NCBI GenBank assembly: GCA_049600855.1
Contig: JBMYQA010000067.1
Span: 1 to 24,218 of the forward strand
Source of the DNA: JBMYQA01 sp049600855
GTDB lineage: Bacteria > Bacteroidota > Bacteroidia > Cytophagales > Flammeovirgaceae
DNA length: 24,218 nucleotides
Direction of reading: 5' to 3'
The position numbers and the translations under genes were made by a program. This document shows positions 8,376 through 16,770 of this stretch, one piece after another (within the stretch, counting starts at the first letter, position 1; each line of letters starts with the position of its first letter). The notes beneath the pieces are model-generated. The model did no database searches, was not told where the DNA came from, and was given only the letters and a program-made list of their open reading frames with translations.

Positions 8376-8819
8376 CTATTCTTCAATATTTTCTACCACT
8401 ATTTTGACTACCTTATCACCTTCTCGTAGTTTTTGAAGTACATCAAAGCCTTTGTTTCGCAGCCCCCCAAAACAGGTGTGATTGCCATCAAAAATATCCG
8501 TTTCATTTCTACTTAAACAGATGAAAAATTGTGAACCATTGCCATTTCTAGTCGTATGTGCCATAGACAGCACTCCAAAATCATGTTTTTGGTCGCTTTG
8601 TAATTCACATTTGGCAAAATAACCACAGCCACCTGTTCCATTATTATTAGGGCAACCGGTTTGGAGAAGTACGCCAGGAATGAATTTGAAAAATTCCAAA
8701 CCATCGTAAAATCCCTGTTCGACTAAGGTTCTGAAGTGCTCAACCGTTTTTGGGGCATCGGCAGCGTACAGTTCAAAATCTAGGAGTCCTTTATCAGTAT
8801 GAATTTCGGCAACTAACAT
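8376..8819 (-). CDS. Peptidyl-prolyl cis-trans isomerase, cyclophilin type (short)
   Basis: 147 aa with no signal peptide, so a cytoplasmic short bacterial cyclophilin. Core motifs are present: the PKTVEHF helix (23-29), GTGG (61-64), NGSQFFI (94-100) including the catalytic-region Gln97/Phe98, and the FDGNHTCFG block (110-118). The usual catalytic arginine of FHRVIPGF is replaced: here the segment reads FFKFIPGV with Lys45. Gln53 of the following LLQTG is kept. Cysteines occur at 56, 65, 71, 101 and 116, more than usual for a protein this size. It should assist protein folding, but full isomerase activity is uncertain because of Lys45. It starts only 14 bases after the terminator stem of the upstream response regulator gene. 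Confidence 0.88.
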   Translation of the reverse strand: MLVAEIHTDKGLLDFELYAADAPKTVEHFRTLVEQGFYDGLEFFKFIPGVLLQTGCPNNNGTGGCGYFAKCELQSDQKHDFGVLSMAHTTRNGNGSQFFICLSRNETDIFDGNHTCFGGLRNKGFDVLQKLREGDKVVKIVVENIEE

Positions 8820-8824
8820 TGGAT

Positions 8825-8859
8825 AAAAATAAAAAATGGCAAGAGAGACTTGCCATTTT
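8825..8859 (-). terminator. Intrinsic terminator of the response regulator gene
   Basis: Read on the minus strand, AAAATGGCAAG (8859-8849) pairs with CTTGCCATTTT (8843-8833) over 11 bp with a 5-base loop, then runs into a T-rich tract. It begins about 24 bases after the response regulator stop and ends just before the cyclophilin start. Confidence 0.85.
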
Positions 8860-8882
8860 GAGTTGGAATTATCGTTAAGAAA

Positions 8883-9614
8883 CTATACAGTTTCATTTTC
8901 TTCTTCTTCAGCAACAACGAACTTAAAACCAATGGCATGTACATTGATAATTTGAATGTTGGTATCTTCTTTTAAGTATTTTCTTAAGCGAGACATAAAA
9001 ACATCTAAACTTCTGCCTTTATAATAATCATCATCTCCCCAAATCTCTTGTAAAATAAACTCGCGTTTGATCAAGTCATTGCGATGAAAATAAAGGAAGC
9101 GCAGCAATTCTGCTTCTCGCGTAGTGAGCTTACGTTCATCGTCATTTAGGGCAAGGCGTTGAAAAGGGAAATTGAACTCATATTTACCAATATGAATGAT
9201 ATCTGGCATGGTTTCAATTGTTTCAACAATTTTAGGCTCACTTTGTTGACGCTTCAAAATAGCATTAATACGGAGGGTAAGTTCTTCTGCATTAAATGGT
9301 TTGGTGATGTAATCATCCGCTCCAATTTTGAAAGCCTTAATTTTATCTTCAGATAAAGTCTTAGATGAAACAAAAAGTATAGGAACGTACTGGTCTAGTT
9401 TTCGAATTTCTTGTGCCAAAGTGAAGCCATCTTTGTACGGCATCAATACATCTAAAATGCAAAGGTCAAAGTCTCTTTCACCTGCAAACTCTTGATATCC
9501 TTGCTTACCATTATTACAATGGGTTACATCGTAGCCCCGCACATCTAGGTACCTCTTAAGGACTTTGGCCATGGCCTTATCGTCTTCTACAAGAAGAATT
9601 TTAGTCTTGCCCAT
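8883..9614 (-). CDS. OmpR/PhoB-family response regulator
   Basis: 243 aa. The receiver domain spans 1-~122: acidic pocket Asp11/Asp12, phospho-acceptor Asp55 (CILDVLMP), Ser83/Ser84 switch position, and Lys105 followed by Pro (TKPF). A winged-helix DNA-binding domain follows at about 138-235, with the LTTREAELLRFL helix and the recognition region SLDVFMSRLRKYL. The architecture matches the RprY-like regulators common in Bacteroidota. It is an orphan: no histidine kinase gene adjoins it, and the only kinase in the window is the hybrid kinase 5 kb away. The C-terminus is a short acidic tail (EEEENETV). Its own promoter probably lies in the 9.62-9.70 kb region; a terminator follows the gene. Confidence 0.93.
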   Translation of the reverse strand: MGKTKILLVEDDKAMAKVLKRYLDVRGYDVTHCNNGKQGYQEFAGERDFDLCILDVLMPYKDGFTLAQEIRKLDQYVPILFVSSKTLSEDKIKAFKIGADDYITKPFNAEELTLRINAILKRQQSEPKIVETIETMPDIIHIGKYEFNFPFQRLALNDDERKLTTREAELLRFLYFHRNDLIKREFILQEIWGDDDYYKGRSLDVFMSRLRKYLKEDTNIQIINVHAIGFKFVVAEEEENETV

Positions 9615-9662
9615 TCGTTGTTTTAGTTATTATTTCTAAAGCTTAAAATAGAAGCTTCTTTC

Positions 9663-9670
9663 CAAAAATA
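9663..9670 (-). promoter_or_regulatory. TAnnTTTG -7 element upstream of response regulator
   Basis: TATTTTTG on the minus strand matches the Bacteroidota -7 consensus. It lies about 49 bases upstream of the response regulator ATG, leaving a leader of roughly 40 bases. The -33 region has TTA, not TTG, at the expected distance, so the match is partial. Confidence 0.4.
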
Positions 9671-9902
9671 CAATTTTCTGGCAATTGTTAATAAAAATTC
9701 CTGCTTTTAAATTAGCAGTTGCCATTTTTCAAGAATATAAACGTAAGGTTTTAGGGAAAATTTGCAAGATTAATGAGCACCTCTCTAAAAATTTATATTT
9801 TTACAGTTAACATAAATTAATGTAAAGTAGATCATAACAATTGGCAGGTTCTTTGACGCTGATTTAATAGCTCAAAATTCCCTTCAATAACACGATGTAC
9901 TT

Positions 9903-9958
9903 TTTTTACGTAAAAATTGATTGAACAAATCTAAACTTTCCAATGCTTTACGTACGTA
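9903..9958. repeat. Two TACGTA-centred palindromes
   Basis: TTTTTACGTAAAAA (9903-9916) is a perfect 14-bp palindrome and TACGTACGTA (9949-9958) a perfect 10-bp one; their centres are about 44 bases apart. Both share TACGTA. They could be binding sites for a dimeric regulator between two divergent genes; there is no direct proof. Confidence 0.45.
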
Positions 9959-10068
9959 TAATTGGATAACATCAATCAACTCAACTTTCGACCAAACCCT
10001 TACTACTAACTAGTTTTAAACCAAATTTAAAATGACGGGTAATTCAAGGATATACTTCCCCAATCTCT

Positions 10069-10145
10069 GCCAGTTTCACTGCGGGTAGCAAAAGAGTTTG
10101 TACCTACGGGTATGTCGATGTGTCGAACCCTCAATTTTGCTGCCT
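10069..10145 (+). other. Candidate structured RNA element (nested stems)
   Basis: GGGTAGCAAAA (10083-10093) can pair with TTTTGCTGCCT (10135-10145) over 11 positions, two of them G-U. Inside, GGGT/ACCC (10108-10111 with 10127-10130) and TCGA/TCGA (10115-10118 with 10123-10126) form a bulged hairpin with a TGTG loop. A small CAGT-TTC-ACTG hairpin (10071-10081) precedes it. The G-U pairs work only in plus-strand RNA. The patch is clearly GC-richer than its surroundings. It lies about 215 bases upstream of the OmpA-family gene. No known RNA family is recognised; it could also be a dispersed repeat. Confidence 0.35.
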
Positions 10146-10360
10146 TGATATTGATCAAGTATAATTATGCCTTAGTCATTTTAATATTAGTCTAATACTA
10201 GTGTTTTAGGATTACTTAATCCAAAATTAAAAAATAAAACCCTAGATTTTTTGTTGATATTATGAGTAGTATTCAAGTTCATTGAGGCGTATTTGGATCA
10301 CTATTCAATAATATGTCAAAAATGGGGTAAATTGAAATTATCATTGAAAACCGATTTAAA

Positions 10361-12529
10361 GTGAGGCGAACCAGAGTCATATTGACTTTTACTACCATTT
10401 TATTATTGGGGTTGCAAACTTTTGTCTTTGCCCAAAAGGAAAAGGATAAGGGGAAACAAACGAAGACTAAAAAAGGGAAGAAAGGGCTATTACTAAAAAA
10501 ATTTAAACCCAATGACTCTACGCTCATTTTACAAAAGCCCAAACTCAGCTTTCCTAACCTCTATAAGCTGCGGTATTATTATAACGAAAAAGAATTAGCA
10601 GAAATCAAGCGCCTGTCAGACGAACAAGAGTGGAATGCATTATACATTGCCTTGTTCAAATATGTCAGCAAATTTGGTATTCTGAATTTCACGAAAGACA
10701 TCGATTTGCTGTGGTATTTTGCTCGTGTAGCAGAGCATGAAGAAAGATGGTCAGCTGCAAAAGAAGCTTGGCGTTTAATTATTAAGCATCATAGAGGAGA
10801 TTCTGAGATATCTATGAAGCACCATAATCCATCCAAGAATGTAAACTGGATGGATGTGCAAAATTATAGCTTACAAGCTGCACTCACCCATTATGATTCC
10901 CTCACAAAGTTTGAAAAAGACTTGTATGCTGATCTCGAATACTATTATAAATTGGTAGAACGCAGAAGAGCAATTGATACCCTACAGCCTCCCAAAAGTG
11001 TCTTGTTAAATATGGGAGAAATGGTAAATTCACCATCCGAAGATTATGGGATGACCATTGCGGGGATTAACGATAACATGCTATTTTTTACCTCAAACCG
11101 TGTACCCAATGCCTTGAATGCGGTTGAGTCTGATCTAAGTAATCGCGTAAATGAAGATATTTTCTATTCTATTCGAGATGAAGACGGTATTTGGGGACAG
11201 GCAGAGCCTTTGAAGGCCATTAATACGGCTTATAAAGAAGGATCTCCTTGTATGAATTCGGAAGGAAATATGATTGTATTTGCACGGTGTTTTAGTCCAG
11301 ATGGCCGAGGAAATTGTGACCTGTATTATTCTACTAAAGTGTATTCTGAAAAATTACAAGATAGCGTGTGGAGTATTGCGCGTAATCTTGGCCCCAATAT
11401 TAATAGCAAGTCTTGGGATTCTCAACCCTCTTTATCAAATTCGGGCGATACACTCTATTTTTCATCAGATCGGCAAGGAGGTTTCGGTGGAGCAGATATT
11501 TACTTTTCGGTCAGGGATAAAAAAAGAGGCTATTGGGGGCCTGCCAAAAACATTGGTCCCGTAATCAATACCCAACGAAATGAAGTAAGTCCACACATCC
11601 ATCCCAAATATAATGTGATGTATTTTAGCTCAGATGGGCACCTAATTAATTTTGGAGGATTTGATATCTTTAAATCCTATAATGTGGCCAGAGAGTGGCT
11701 TGAACCGAAGAATATAGGTCCTTTGGTGAATGGAAAAGGCGATGAATTGTACTTTGCCATTGACTCGAAATCTGAATACCTCTTTTATGCCAAATCAGAT
11801 GAGGAAGGAAACAATGGACTCGATTTGCATTCTTTTCCCTTACCCATGGAAGCCCAAGCCACCGCAGTAGTCCGTTTTTCAGGTAAATTGATAGAACCAG
11901 CCACCGGAGAGGTATTTCAAGGGATTGTTTCTGTTATTGATTTAGATGATGGGATTGAAGTGGCCCCCAAATACGTTCGTGAAGATGGTTCTTTTGAGTT
12001 TGATTTAATTGATCACAAGCGTTATTTGTTAGTGATTGAAGGCGATAACTTCTTTCGTATTGAGGAAATGTTTCAAATGGAAGGAGATGGAAGCGGAGAA
12101 TTTACGCCAAAACCCATTGTTGATGATCCGCCACCAGTAGGAACGATGAGCTCATCAGAAACTGCAGAGCGGAAAACAGTTACCTTTAACTCAATAGATT
12201 TTGATGCAAATAGTGCCATCTTGAAACCCGAAATGGAGAATAACCTTCATTTGGTCATAGACTTTTTAGTAGCTCACCCCGACTATAACTTAAGAGTGAT
12301 TGGTCATACCGATTCTGACGGTGATCCGGTGTCTAATATGCGACTTTCTCACGACCGAGCGGAGAGTATTCGGAAATATATCATTTCGTATGGACGTTTA
12401 GATCATAATCGAGTAAAAGCAATAGGCTTAGGCGATACTGATCCCATCATTAAAGAAGAACGAACAGCTGAAGATAAAAAATTGAATCGTAGGGTCGAAT
12501 TCGAACTCTATAAGAATACGGAAGAGTAA
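10361..12529 (+). CDS. PorE-like OmpA-family protein with PD40 beta-propeller
   Basis: 722 aa from a GTG start; a stop lies 33 bases upstream in frame and no internal ATG would keep the signal peptide (about 1-24, ending TFVFA-Q). A Lys-rich linker (26-49) precedes a helical, possibly TPR-like region (about 70-205). PD40/WD40-like propeller repeats follow (about 212-495), with recurring FTSNR, YFSSDRQGGFGGADIYFS and FGGFDIF blocks. Then come a small beta-sandwich CRD-like domain (about 503-575) and a C-terminal OmpA peptidoglycan-binding domain (about 606-718), with Asp651 and Arg666 at the diaminopimelate-contacting positions. This domain order matches PorE of the type IX secretion system, but there is no lipobox cysteine. 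It probably sits in the periplasm bound to peptidoglycan. Paralogues of this kind are common, so a T9SS role is inference. A dehydrogenase gene follows after 33 bases. Confidence 0.85.
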   Translation: MRRTRVILTFTTILLLGLQTFVFAQKEKDKGKQTKTKKGKKGLLLKKFKPNDSTLILQKPKLSFPNLYKLRYYYNEKELAEIKRLSDEQEWNALYIALFKYVSKFGILNFTKDIDLLWYFARVAEHEERWSAAKEAWRLIIKHHRGDSEISMKHHNPSKNVNWMDVQNYSLQAALTHYDSLTKFEKDLYADLEYYYKLVERRRAIDTLQPPKSVLLNMGEMVNSPSEDYGMTIAGINDNMLFFTSNRVPNALNAVESDLSNRVNEDIFYSIRDEDGIWGQAEPLKAINTAYKEGSPCMNSEGNMIVFARCFSPDGRGNCDLYYSTKVYSEKLQDSVWSIARNLGPNINSKSWDSQPSLSNSGDTLYFSSDRQGGFGGADIYFSVRDKKRGYWGPAKNIGPVINTQRNEVSPHIHPKYNVMYFSSDGHLINFGGFDIFKSYNVAREWLEPKNIGPLVNGKGDELYFAIDSKSEYLFYAKSDEEGNNGLDLHSFPLPMEAQATAVVRFSGKLIEPATGEVFQGIVSVIDLDDGIEVAPKYVREDGSFEFDLIDHKRYLLVIEGDNFFRIEEMFQMEGDGSGEFTPKPIVDDPPPVGTMSSSETAERKTVTFNSIDFDANSAILKPEMENNLHLVIDFLVAHPDYNLRVIGHTDSDGDPVSNMRLSHDRAESIRKYIISYGRLDHNRVKAIGLGDTDPIIKEERTAEDKKLNRRVEFELYKNTEE

Positions 12530-12562
12530 TACAAGCTGTCAATTCAACCAAATGAAACATAC

Positions 12563-13369
12563 ATGAGAATACTTGATGGAAAAGTTGCTGTAGTAACAGG
12601 AGCCGCTTCGGGCATTGGTCGTGAGTTGGCCATTCAATTGGCTCAAAAAGGGGCAATTTTAGTTATTACTGACTTTAATGCAGCGCAACTTGCGGAAACC
12701 CTGAAAGCAGTTCAAGCAATTCAACCGAGCAGTCAGTCATATGTTTTTGATGTGTCCGATAAACGCGCTTTTCAGCAATTTGCCCAAGAAGCCATCACCA
12801 CCTTTAAGCATATTGATATCGTGATAAATAATGCAGGAGTTGCACTCGGAAAATATACCGTTGAGCAAGTTTCTTATGATGATTTTGAATGGATTGTGGG
12901 CATCAACCTTTGGGGAATGATTTATGGAACAAAGGAGTTTTTGACGCATTTAAAGTCCCGTCCAGAAGCTTATATCGTGAATGTTTCGAGTCTGTTTGGC
13001 TTGATCGGAGTGAAATACCAAGCTGCATATTGTACCACAAAGTTTGCGATTAGGGGATTTACAGAATCGTTAAGGCAAGAATTAGCGCATACAAATGTAC
13101 GGGTGTTAGCGGTACATCCTGGTGGAATAAAGACAAATATTGCCCGCAGTGCTCGCCATCACGACCCAGTTTCGAAGACCAAAATGGCGAAAGGTTTTGA
13201 TGCTGCTGCAAAAACTACGGCTGATCGGGCGGCTCAGCAGATTATAAAAGCCATGCAGCAAAAACAAGAGCGTTTATTGATTGGAAAAGACGCGAAGTTT
13301 ATGGAAAAAATAGTGCGCTTGTTTCCAAAAGGCTATGATTGGGTCGTTCAAAAAATGGCAGGGAAATAG
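12563..13369 (+). CDS. Short-chain dehydrogenase/reductase (classical SDR)
   Basis: 268 aa. All classical SDR elements are present: the TGAASGIG cofactor motif (12-19), acidic Asp37 at the end of the second strand (suggesting NAD(H) preference), NNAG (89-92), Asn115, and the catalytic set Ser143, Tyr156 and Lys160 (YCTTK). HPGG (185-188) follows in the cofactor-closing region. The C-terminal ~60 residues are basic and partly hydrophobic. The substrate cannot be told from the sequence. The ATG at 12563 is 33 bases after the OmpA-family stop; the two may be co-transcribed, though the proteins act in different compartments. An overlapping ATG at 12552 is out of frame. Confidence 0.92.
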   Translation: MRILDGKVAVVTGAASGIGRELAIQLAQKGAILVITDFNAAQLAETLKAVQAIQPSSQSYVFDVSDKRAFQQFAQEAITTFKHIDIVINNAGVALGKYTVEQVSYDDFEWIVGINLWGMIYGTKEFLTHLKSRPEAYIVNVSSLFGLIGVKYQAAYCTTKFAIRGFTESLRQELAHTNVRVLAVHPGGIKTNIARSARHHDPVSKTKMAKGFDAAAKTTADRAAQQIIKAMQQKQERLLIGKDAKFMEKIVRLFPKGYDWVVQKMAGK

Positions 13370-13481
13370 TTAAGACTTTGTAATACAGTTACTTAATGAT
13401 TAGTTCTTTTCCGATTATCAAAAAAATGTAGATTAATTAGTGAAAAAGATTAAATTCGAGGCCTAGAATAACAAAAGAAGA

Positions 13482-14492
13482 ATGATGAACTGGACTAAAG
13501 TGTGGATGGGTGTTTTTTTTTCCTTTTACACCTTTCACGTTTCCGCTCAAGTTGGCGCTGCTACTGCCAATGTCACGCAAAAAAGAAGTCCTCTTCCTGA
13601 GGCTTATTGGCTTTACAAGCAGTTAGATTCAATTGTTGGGGTGCCTGAGAATTTGCGATGGTCTACGGAATACTGCACGCATTTTGATCGCCAAATGACG
13701 AATGGAATACCTCAACAATACGTGGATCATTGCAAAGATGAATACATTCAATTGAATGATGAATTAGCAATACCTGCCATTTATTTGCAAAAAGAGCCAT
13801 ACTATGCCATTTGGGATTCTAAAAACTTAGCATCTTACAATTATGATATTCGGAATTTTAATGATACCCTACCTTTTAAGTTGTACGATGAAAAGAAAGA
13901 TGAACACTGGCATGCCCCACTAAAAAATACCAAGATTAATTCCAAATATGGCATGCGCAGAGGGCGTTGGCACCATGGAACAGATTTGGATGTAGAGATT
14001 GGAGATCCAGTTTATGCAGCATTTGATGGAGTGGTACGCATGGCAAAATACAATCGAGGCGGATACGGCTATTATGTGATGATTCGCCACAAAAATGGGA
14101 TGGAGACCTTGTATGGCCATTTAAAAACCTACTATGTGCAAGAAGGTACCATTGTAAAAGCAGGTGATGTGATTGGCGAAGGGGGTAATACAGGAAGAAG
14201 TACAGGGCCTCATTTACACTTTGAAGTGCGTTATAGCGGGCATTCAATTAATCCAATCCACCTATTTGATTTCAAGAAGGATAAATTGCTTCAGCAAGAG
14301 TTTATCTTAACGCGCGCTCATTTTGACGACTATATCGAAAGCCTGAAAGCACAATATTGCCGTGTTCGCAAAGGCGATTACTTGGGTAAAATTGCTCGCA
14401 GATATGGCACCACGGTTCGCCGACTGTGTAAACTCAATGGCATTAACCGACGGACAATTCTTCGCATCGGAAGGAGACTAAGGTATCGGTAA
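13482..14492 (+). CDS. Secreted M23 (LytM-type) peptidase with C-terminal LysM
   Basis: 336 aa. It starts with MM (13482 or 13485) and a signal peptide ending near VSA-Q (about 22). An uncharacterised N-terminal region (25-145) holds Cys65 and Cys84. The M23 peptidase domain (about 146-262) has the zinc ligands His164 and Asp168 (HHGTD) plus the HLH motif with His244 and His246 (GPHLHFEV), so it looks catalytically competent. The C-terminal ~45 residues (292-336) form a single LysM motif, CRVRKGDYLGKIARRYG onward, that is strikingly Arg/Lys-rich. The expected function is cleavage of peptidoglycan cross-links in the periplasm, with the LysM holding it to glycan. GAAG-like purines precede the start. 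It converges with the hybrid kinase gene. Confidence 0.92.
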   Translation: MMNWTKVWMGVFFSFYTFHVSAQVGAATANVTQKRSPLPEAYWLYKQLDSIVGVPENLRWSTEYCTHFDRQMTNGIPQQYVDHCKDEYIQLNDELAIPAIYLQKEPYYAIWDSKNLASYNYDIRNFNDTLPFKLYDEKKDEHWHAPLKNTKINSKYGMRRGRWHHGTDLDVEIGDPVYAAFDGVVRMAKYNRGGYGYYVMIRHKNGMETLYGHLKTYYVQEGTIVKAGDVIGEGGNTGRSTGPHLHFEVRYSGHSINPIHLFDFKKDKLLQQEFILTRAHFDDYIESLKAQYCRVRKGDYLGKIARRYGTTVRRLCKLNGINRRTILRIGRRLRYR

Positions 14493-14523
14493 TTCAGCGA
14501 CTAAATCAGAATAATTACTGGAG

Positions 14524-16551
14524 TTACAAACCAATATTCGTTTTCTCTTGCAGCAAGGTCGCATTAATTGCTTTTAACTCTTGCTTTAATTCATCTTTTA
14601 GGAAAGGACGTTCACTTTCTTCACTTGCTTTAATCGCCTGAATTAATTCATTTAATCGCTTGAGGCGAAGCAATTTAATGGATGGTTTTAGCATGTGATA
14701 ACTTGCTGAGAATTCAGCTAAGGTATTGTTCTTAAATAGGTTATCTAATGAATCTTCAAAGGATTTAAAATCTTCGTAGGTCACGGTAATAAGTTCACTA
14801 TACTCTTCTACATCATCTCCCATGATAGATCGGAACGGTTCTAAATCAATGACCGTTTTATTTGCTTGTTCATCGTGTAGTTTATGATCATGGGTTTTAT
14901 TGGTCGTGTATTCGATAATGGTATCGTAAAGGTTTTGAGGTTCGAATGGCTTCAGTACAAAATCATCCATTCCCGCTGAGTGGGCAGCATCGCGTTCTTC
15001 TTTTAAGGTAGAAGCCGTCAGTGCAATGATGGGTAAAGTACGAAAATAGCTATCGGGAAGTTTACGAAGCGCTTTAGTAGCCTGATAACCATCCATTTCT
15101 GGCATTTGAATATCCATCAGAACGATATCGTATTCTTTTTTCTTTGCTTTTTCAATGGCAATGATTCCATTTTCGGCAAATTCAAAATTGGCATTCCATT
15201 TTGAAAGTACCTTTTTCATAAGTACCTGATTAATCTTATTATCTTCTGCGACAAGAATAGTTAAATGGCTTAAATCATACACTTGATTGGAGGGATTTGG
15301 TTTATGTTTTTCTTGATGACGGGTTCCGAGCTTTAAAGGAATAATAAAAGAAAATGTTGAACCCTGATGTTCTGCACTTTCTACTTTAATACTTCCGCCT
15401 AACAGTTCGACTAAGCGTTTGGAAATGGCTAATCCAAGCCCTGTACCTCCATACTTACGGGTAGTATCTGTTGAAGCTTGCGTGAAATGTTCAAATACTG
15501 TGTTGAGTTTATCTTGTGGAATGCCGATTCCTGTATCTGAAACTGCAAACTCCAAATGAATGGTATCTAGTTCTTGCTTAATGAACTTGACCCTTAAACC
15601 AATGCTCCCTTTTTCGGTAAATTTGAGGGCATTGCTTAGGAGATTATTGATAATTTGTGCAATGCGCGTAGGATCGCCAATAAGGTTTTCAGGAATGTCT
15701 TTAGGGATATGGAACTGATAATCAAGCCATTTCTCTTCAGCCTTAGGCTGATGAGCTTTATAAATTCCTTTCATCACCTCTTCTAAATTAAAATCAACAG
15801 ATTCTAATTCAATTTTGCCCGATTCAATTTTAGAGAGATCTAAGATATCACTAATAATGGAGAGCAAATTATTGGCTGAAAACATTAAAATATTCAGATT
15901 TTCTTTTTGTTCTTCGTCCAAGTCCGATTGCCGAAGTAAATGACTCATGCCAATAATTGCATTCAGCGGCGTACGAATTTCATGACTCATGGTAGACAAG
16001 AAAAGCTCTTTGGCCTTTGATGCTTGTTCGGCATTTTCTTTTGCTGTTTTGAGTTCTAAGGTTCGTTCTTCAATGCGTTGTTCTAATTCTTCATTAACTT
16101 TTTGCAAGCTGTCTACTAAGCCTTGGTTGTCTTTTCGGAGCTGGAAGGTCTCCAATGCTTTACCAAGGGTAATGCGCATCTCTTGCTTATTCCAAGGCTT
16201 CAAAATGTATCGGAAAATGCCACAACGGTTTAATGCACGCAGAATATCTTTTACATCTGAATAACCGGTAAGAATAATCTTAACAACATCTGGATAATCA
16301 GGAGTGATGGTTTCTAAAAATTCCACTCCAGTCATCTTTGGCATTTTTTGATCCGTTACAATCAAATGGATATCATTATTTTCAAGCAGTTTGATTCCTT
16401 CTGCACCAGATTGGGCTGTAAATACTTTATATTCCCTTCTAAAGGCAGCTTGAAACACACGCAAATTAGCCTCCTCGTCATCAACATAAAGTATATTGTA
16501 CGGAGTGTTATTTGAATTTAATGGTATAATTCGAGTGTTTTCTGCTTGCAT
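14524..16551 (-). CDS. Hybrid sensor histidine kinase: REC - HisKA/HATPase - REC - Hpt
   Basis: 675 aa, with no TM segment or signal peptide, so a cytoplasmic kinase. Receiver 1 (about 18-135) has Asp67 in TDQKMP and ends with the LKPW motif. A coiled coil (about 140-185) leads to the HisKA domain with His190 in SHEIRTP, then HATPase_c with N box near 303-307, DTGIGIP (339-345) and GGTGLGL (368-374). Receiver 2 (about 430-548) has Asp480 in MDIQMP and Lys534. The end (about 570-670) is an Hpt domain whose phospho-accepting residue is probably His619 in YHMLKPS. All four relay sites are present, so it can run a complete internal phosphorelay, with receiver 1 as the likely input. The final output protein is not encoded beside it. 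Confidence 0.92.
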   Translation of the reverse strand: MQAENTRIIPLNSNNTPYNILYVDDEEANLRVFQAAFRREYKVFTAQSGAEGIKLLENNDIHLIVTDQKMPKMTGVEFLETITPDYPDVVKIILTGYSDVKDILRALNRCGIFRYILKPWNKQEMRITLGKALETFQLRKDNQGLVDSLQKVNEELEQRIEERTLELKTAKENAEQASKAKELFLSTMSHEIRTPLNAIIGMSHLLRQSDLDEEQKENLNILMFSANNLLSIISDILDLSKIESGKIELESVDFNLEEVMKGIYKAHQPKAEEKWLDYQFHIPKDIPENLIGDPTRIAQIINNLLSNALKFTEKGSIGLRVKFIKQELDTIHLEFAVSDTGIGIPQDKLNTVFEHFTQASTDTTRKYGGTGLGLAISKRLVELLGGSIKVESAEHQGSTFSFIIPLKLGTRHQEKHKPNPSNQVYDLSHLTILVAEDNKINQVLMKKVLSKWNANFEFAENGIIAIEKAKKKEYDIVLMDIQMPEMDGYQATKALRKLPDSYFRTLPIIALTASTLKEERDAAHSAGMDDFVLKPFEPQNLYDTIIEYTTNKTHDHKLHDEQANKTVIDLEPFRSIMGDDVEEYSELITVTYEDFKSFEDSLDNLFKNNTLAEFSASYHMLKPSIKLLRLKRLNELIQAIKASEESERPFLKDELKQELKAINATLLQEKTNIGL

Positions 16552-16770
16552 ATCGTGCGTTCTTATGCCTAAATGGTTGACTTAGTTTGGAAAGTATTTG
16601 CTTTTCGAAAAAACAAAATCAAGACTCAGAACAGAAAGTTACTTCATTAAGTTCTTGACTCAAAGTAAAGCCTGAATTAATATAGGAAAACAGGCATTAC
16701 AATATTAACAAATATTAGACGATTTTACAGATGCTTATTTTAGTTAAGTAACTACTTAAATGAGCAAAAG

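Larger units (their letters stand above)
9615..10360. other. Long intergenic region between divergent response regulator and OmpA-family gene
   Basis: About 745 bases without a supportable gene. It is mostly very AT-rich. It contains the response regulator promoter area, two TACGTA-centred palindromes (9903-9916 and 9949-9958), a locally GC-richer patch at about 10030-10145 with nested pairing, and a small hairpin at 10144-10159. Short open frames in the patch have no recognisable product. Confidence 0.6.

Noticed and set aside
8368..8384. GAAGAAT-GCT-ATTCTTC hairpin between ccmB and the cyclophilin gene
   Set aside because: Short AT-rich stem with a 3-base loop and no continuous T-run; too weak to call a terminator.
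10121..10131. GGGTTCGACAC on the minus strand, resembling a tRNA T-loop
   Set aside because: No acceptor, D or anticodon stem can be built around it, and it is part of another hairpin.
10025..10190. Short frames in the GC-richer patch (about 40-45 codons, one on each strand)
   Set aside because: They look mildly protein-like but have no convincing start, no family resemblance I can name, and overlap the inferred RNA structure.
14493..14523. Possible bidirectional terminator between the M23 peptidase and hybrid kinase genes
   Set aside because: Only a 6-bp pairing with a large loop could be drawn and no T-run is present.
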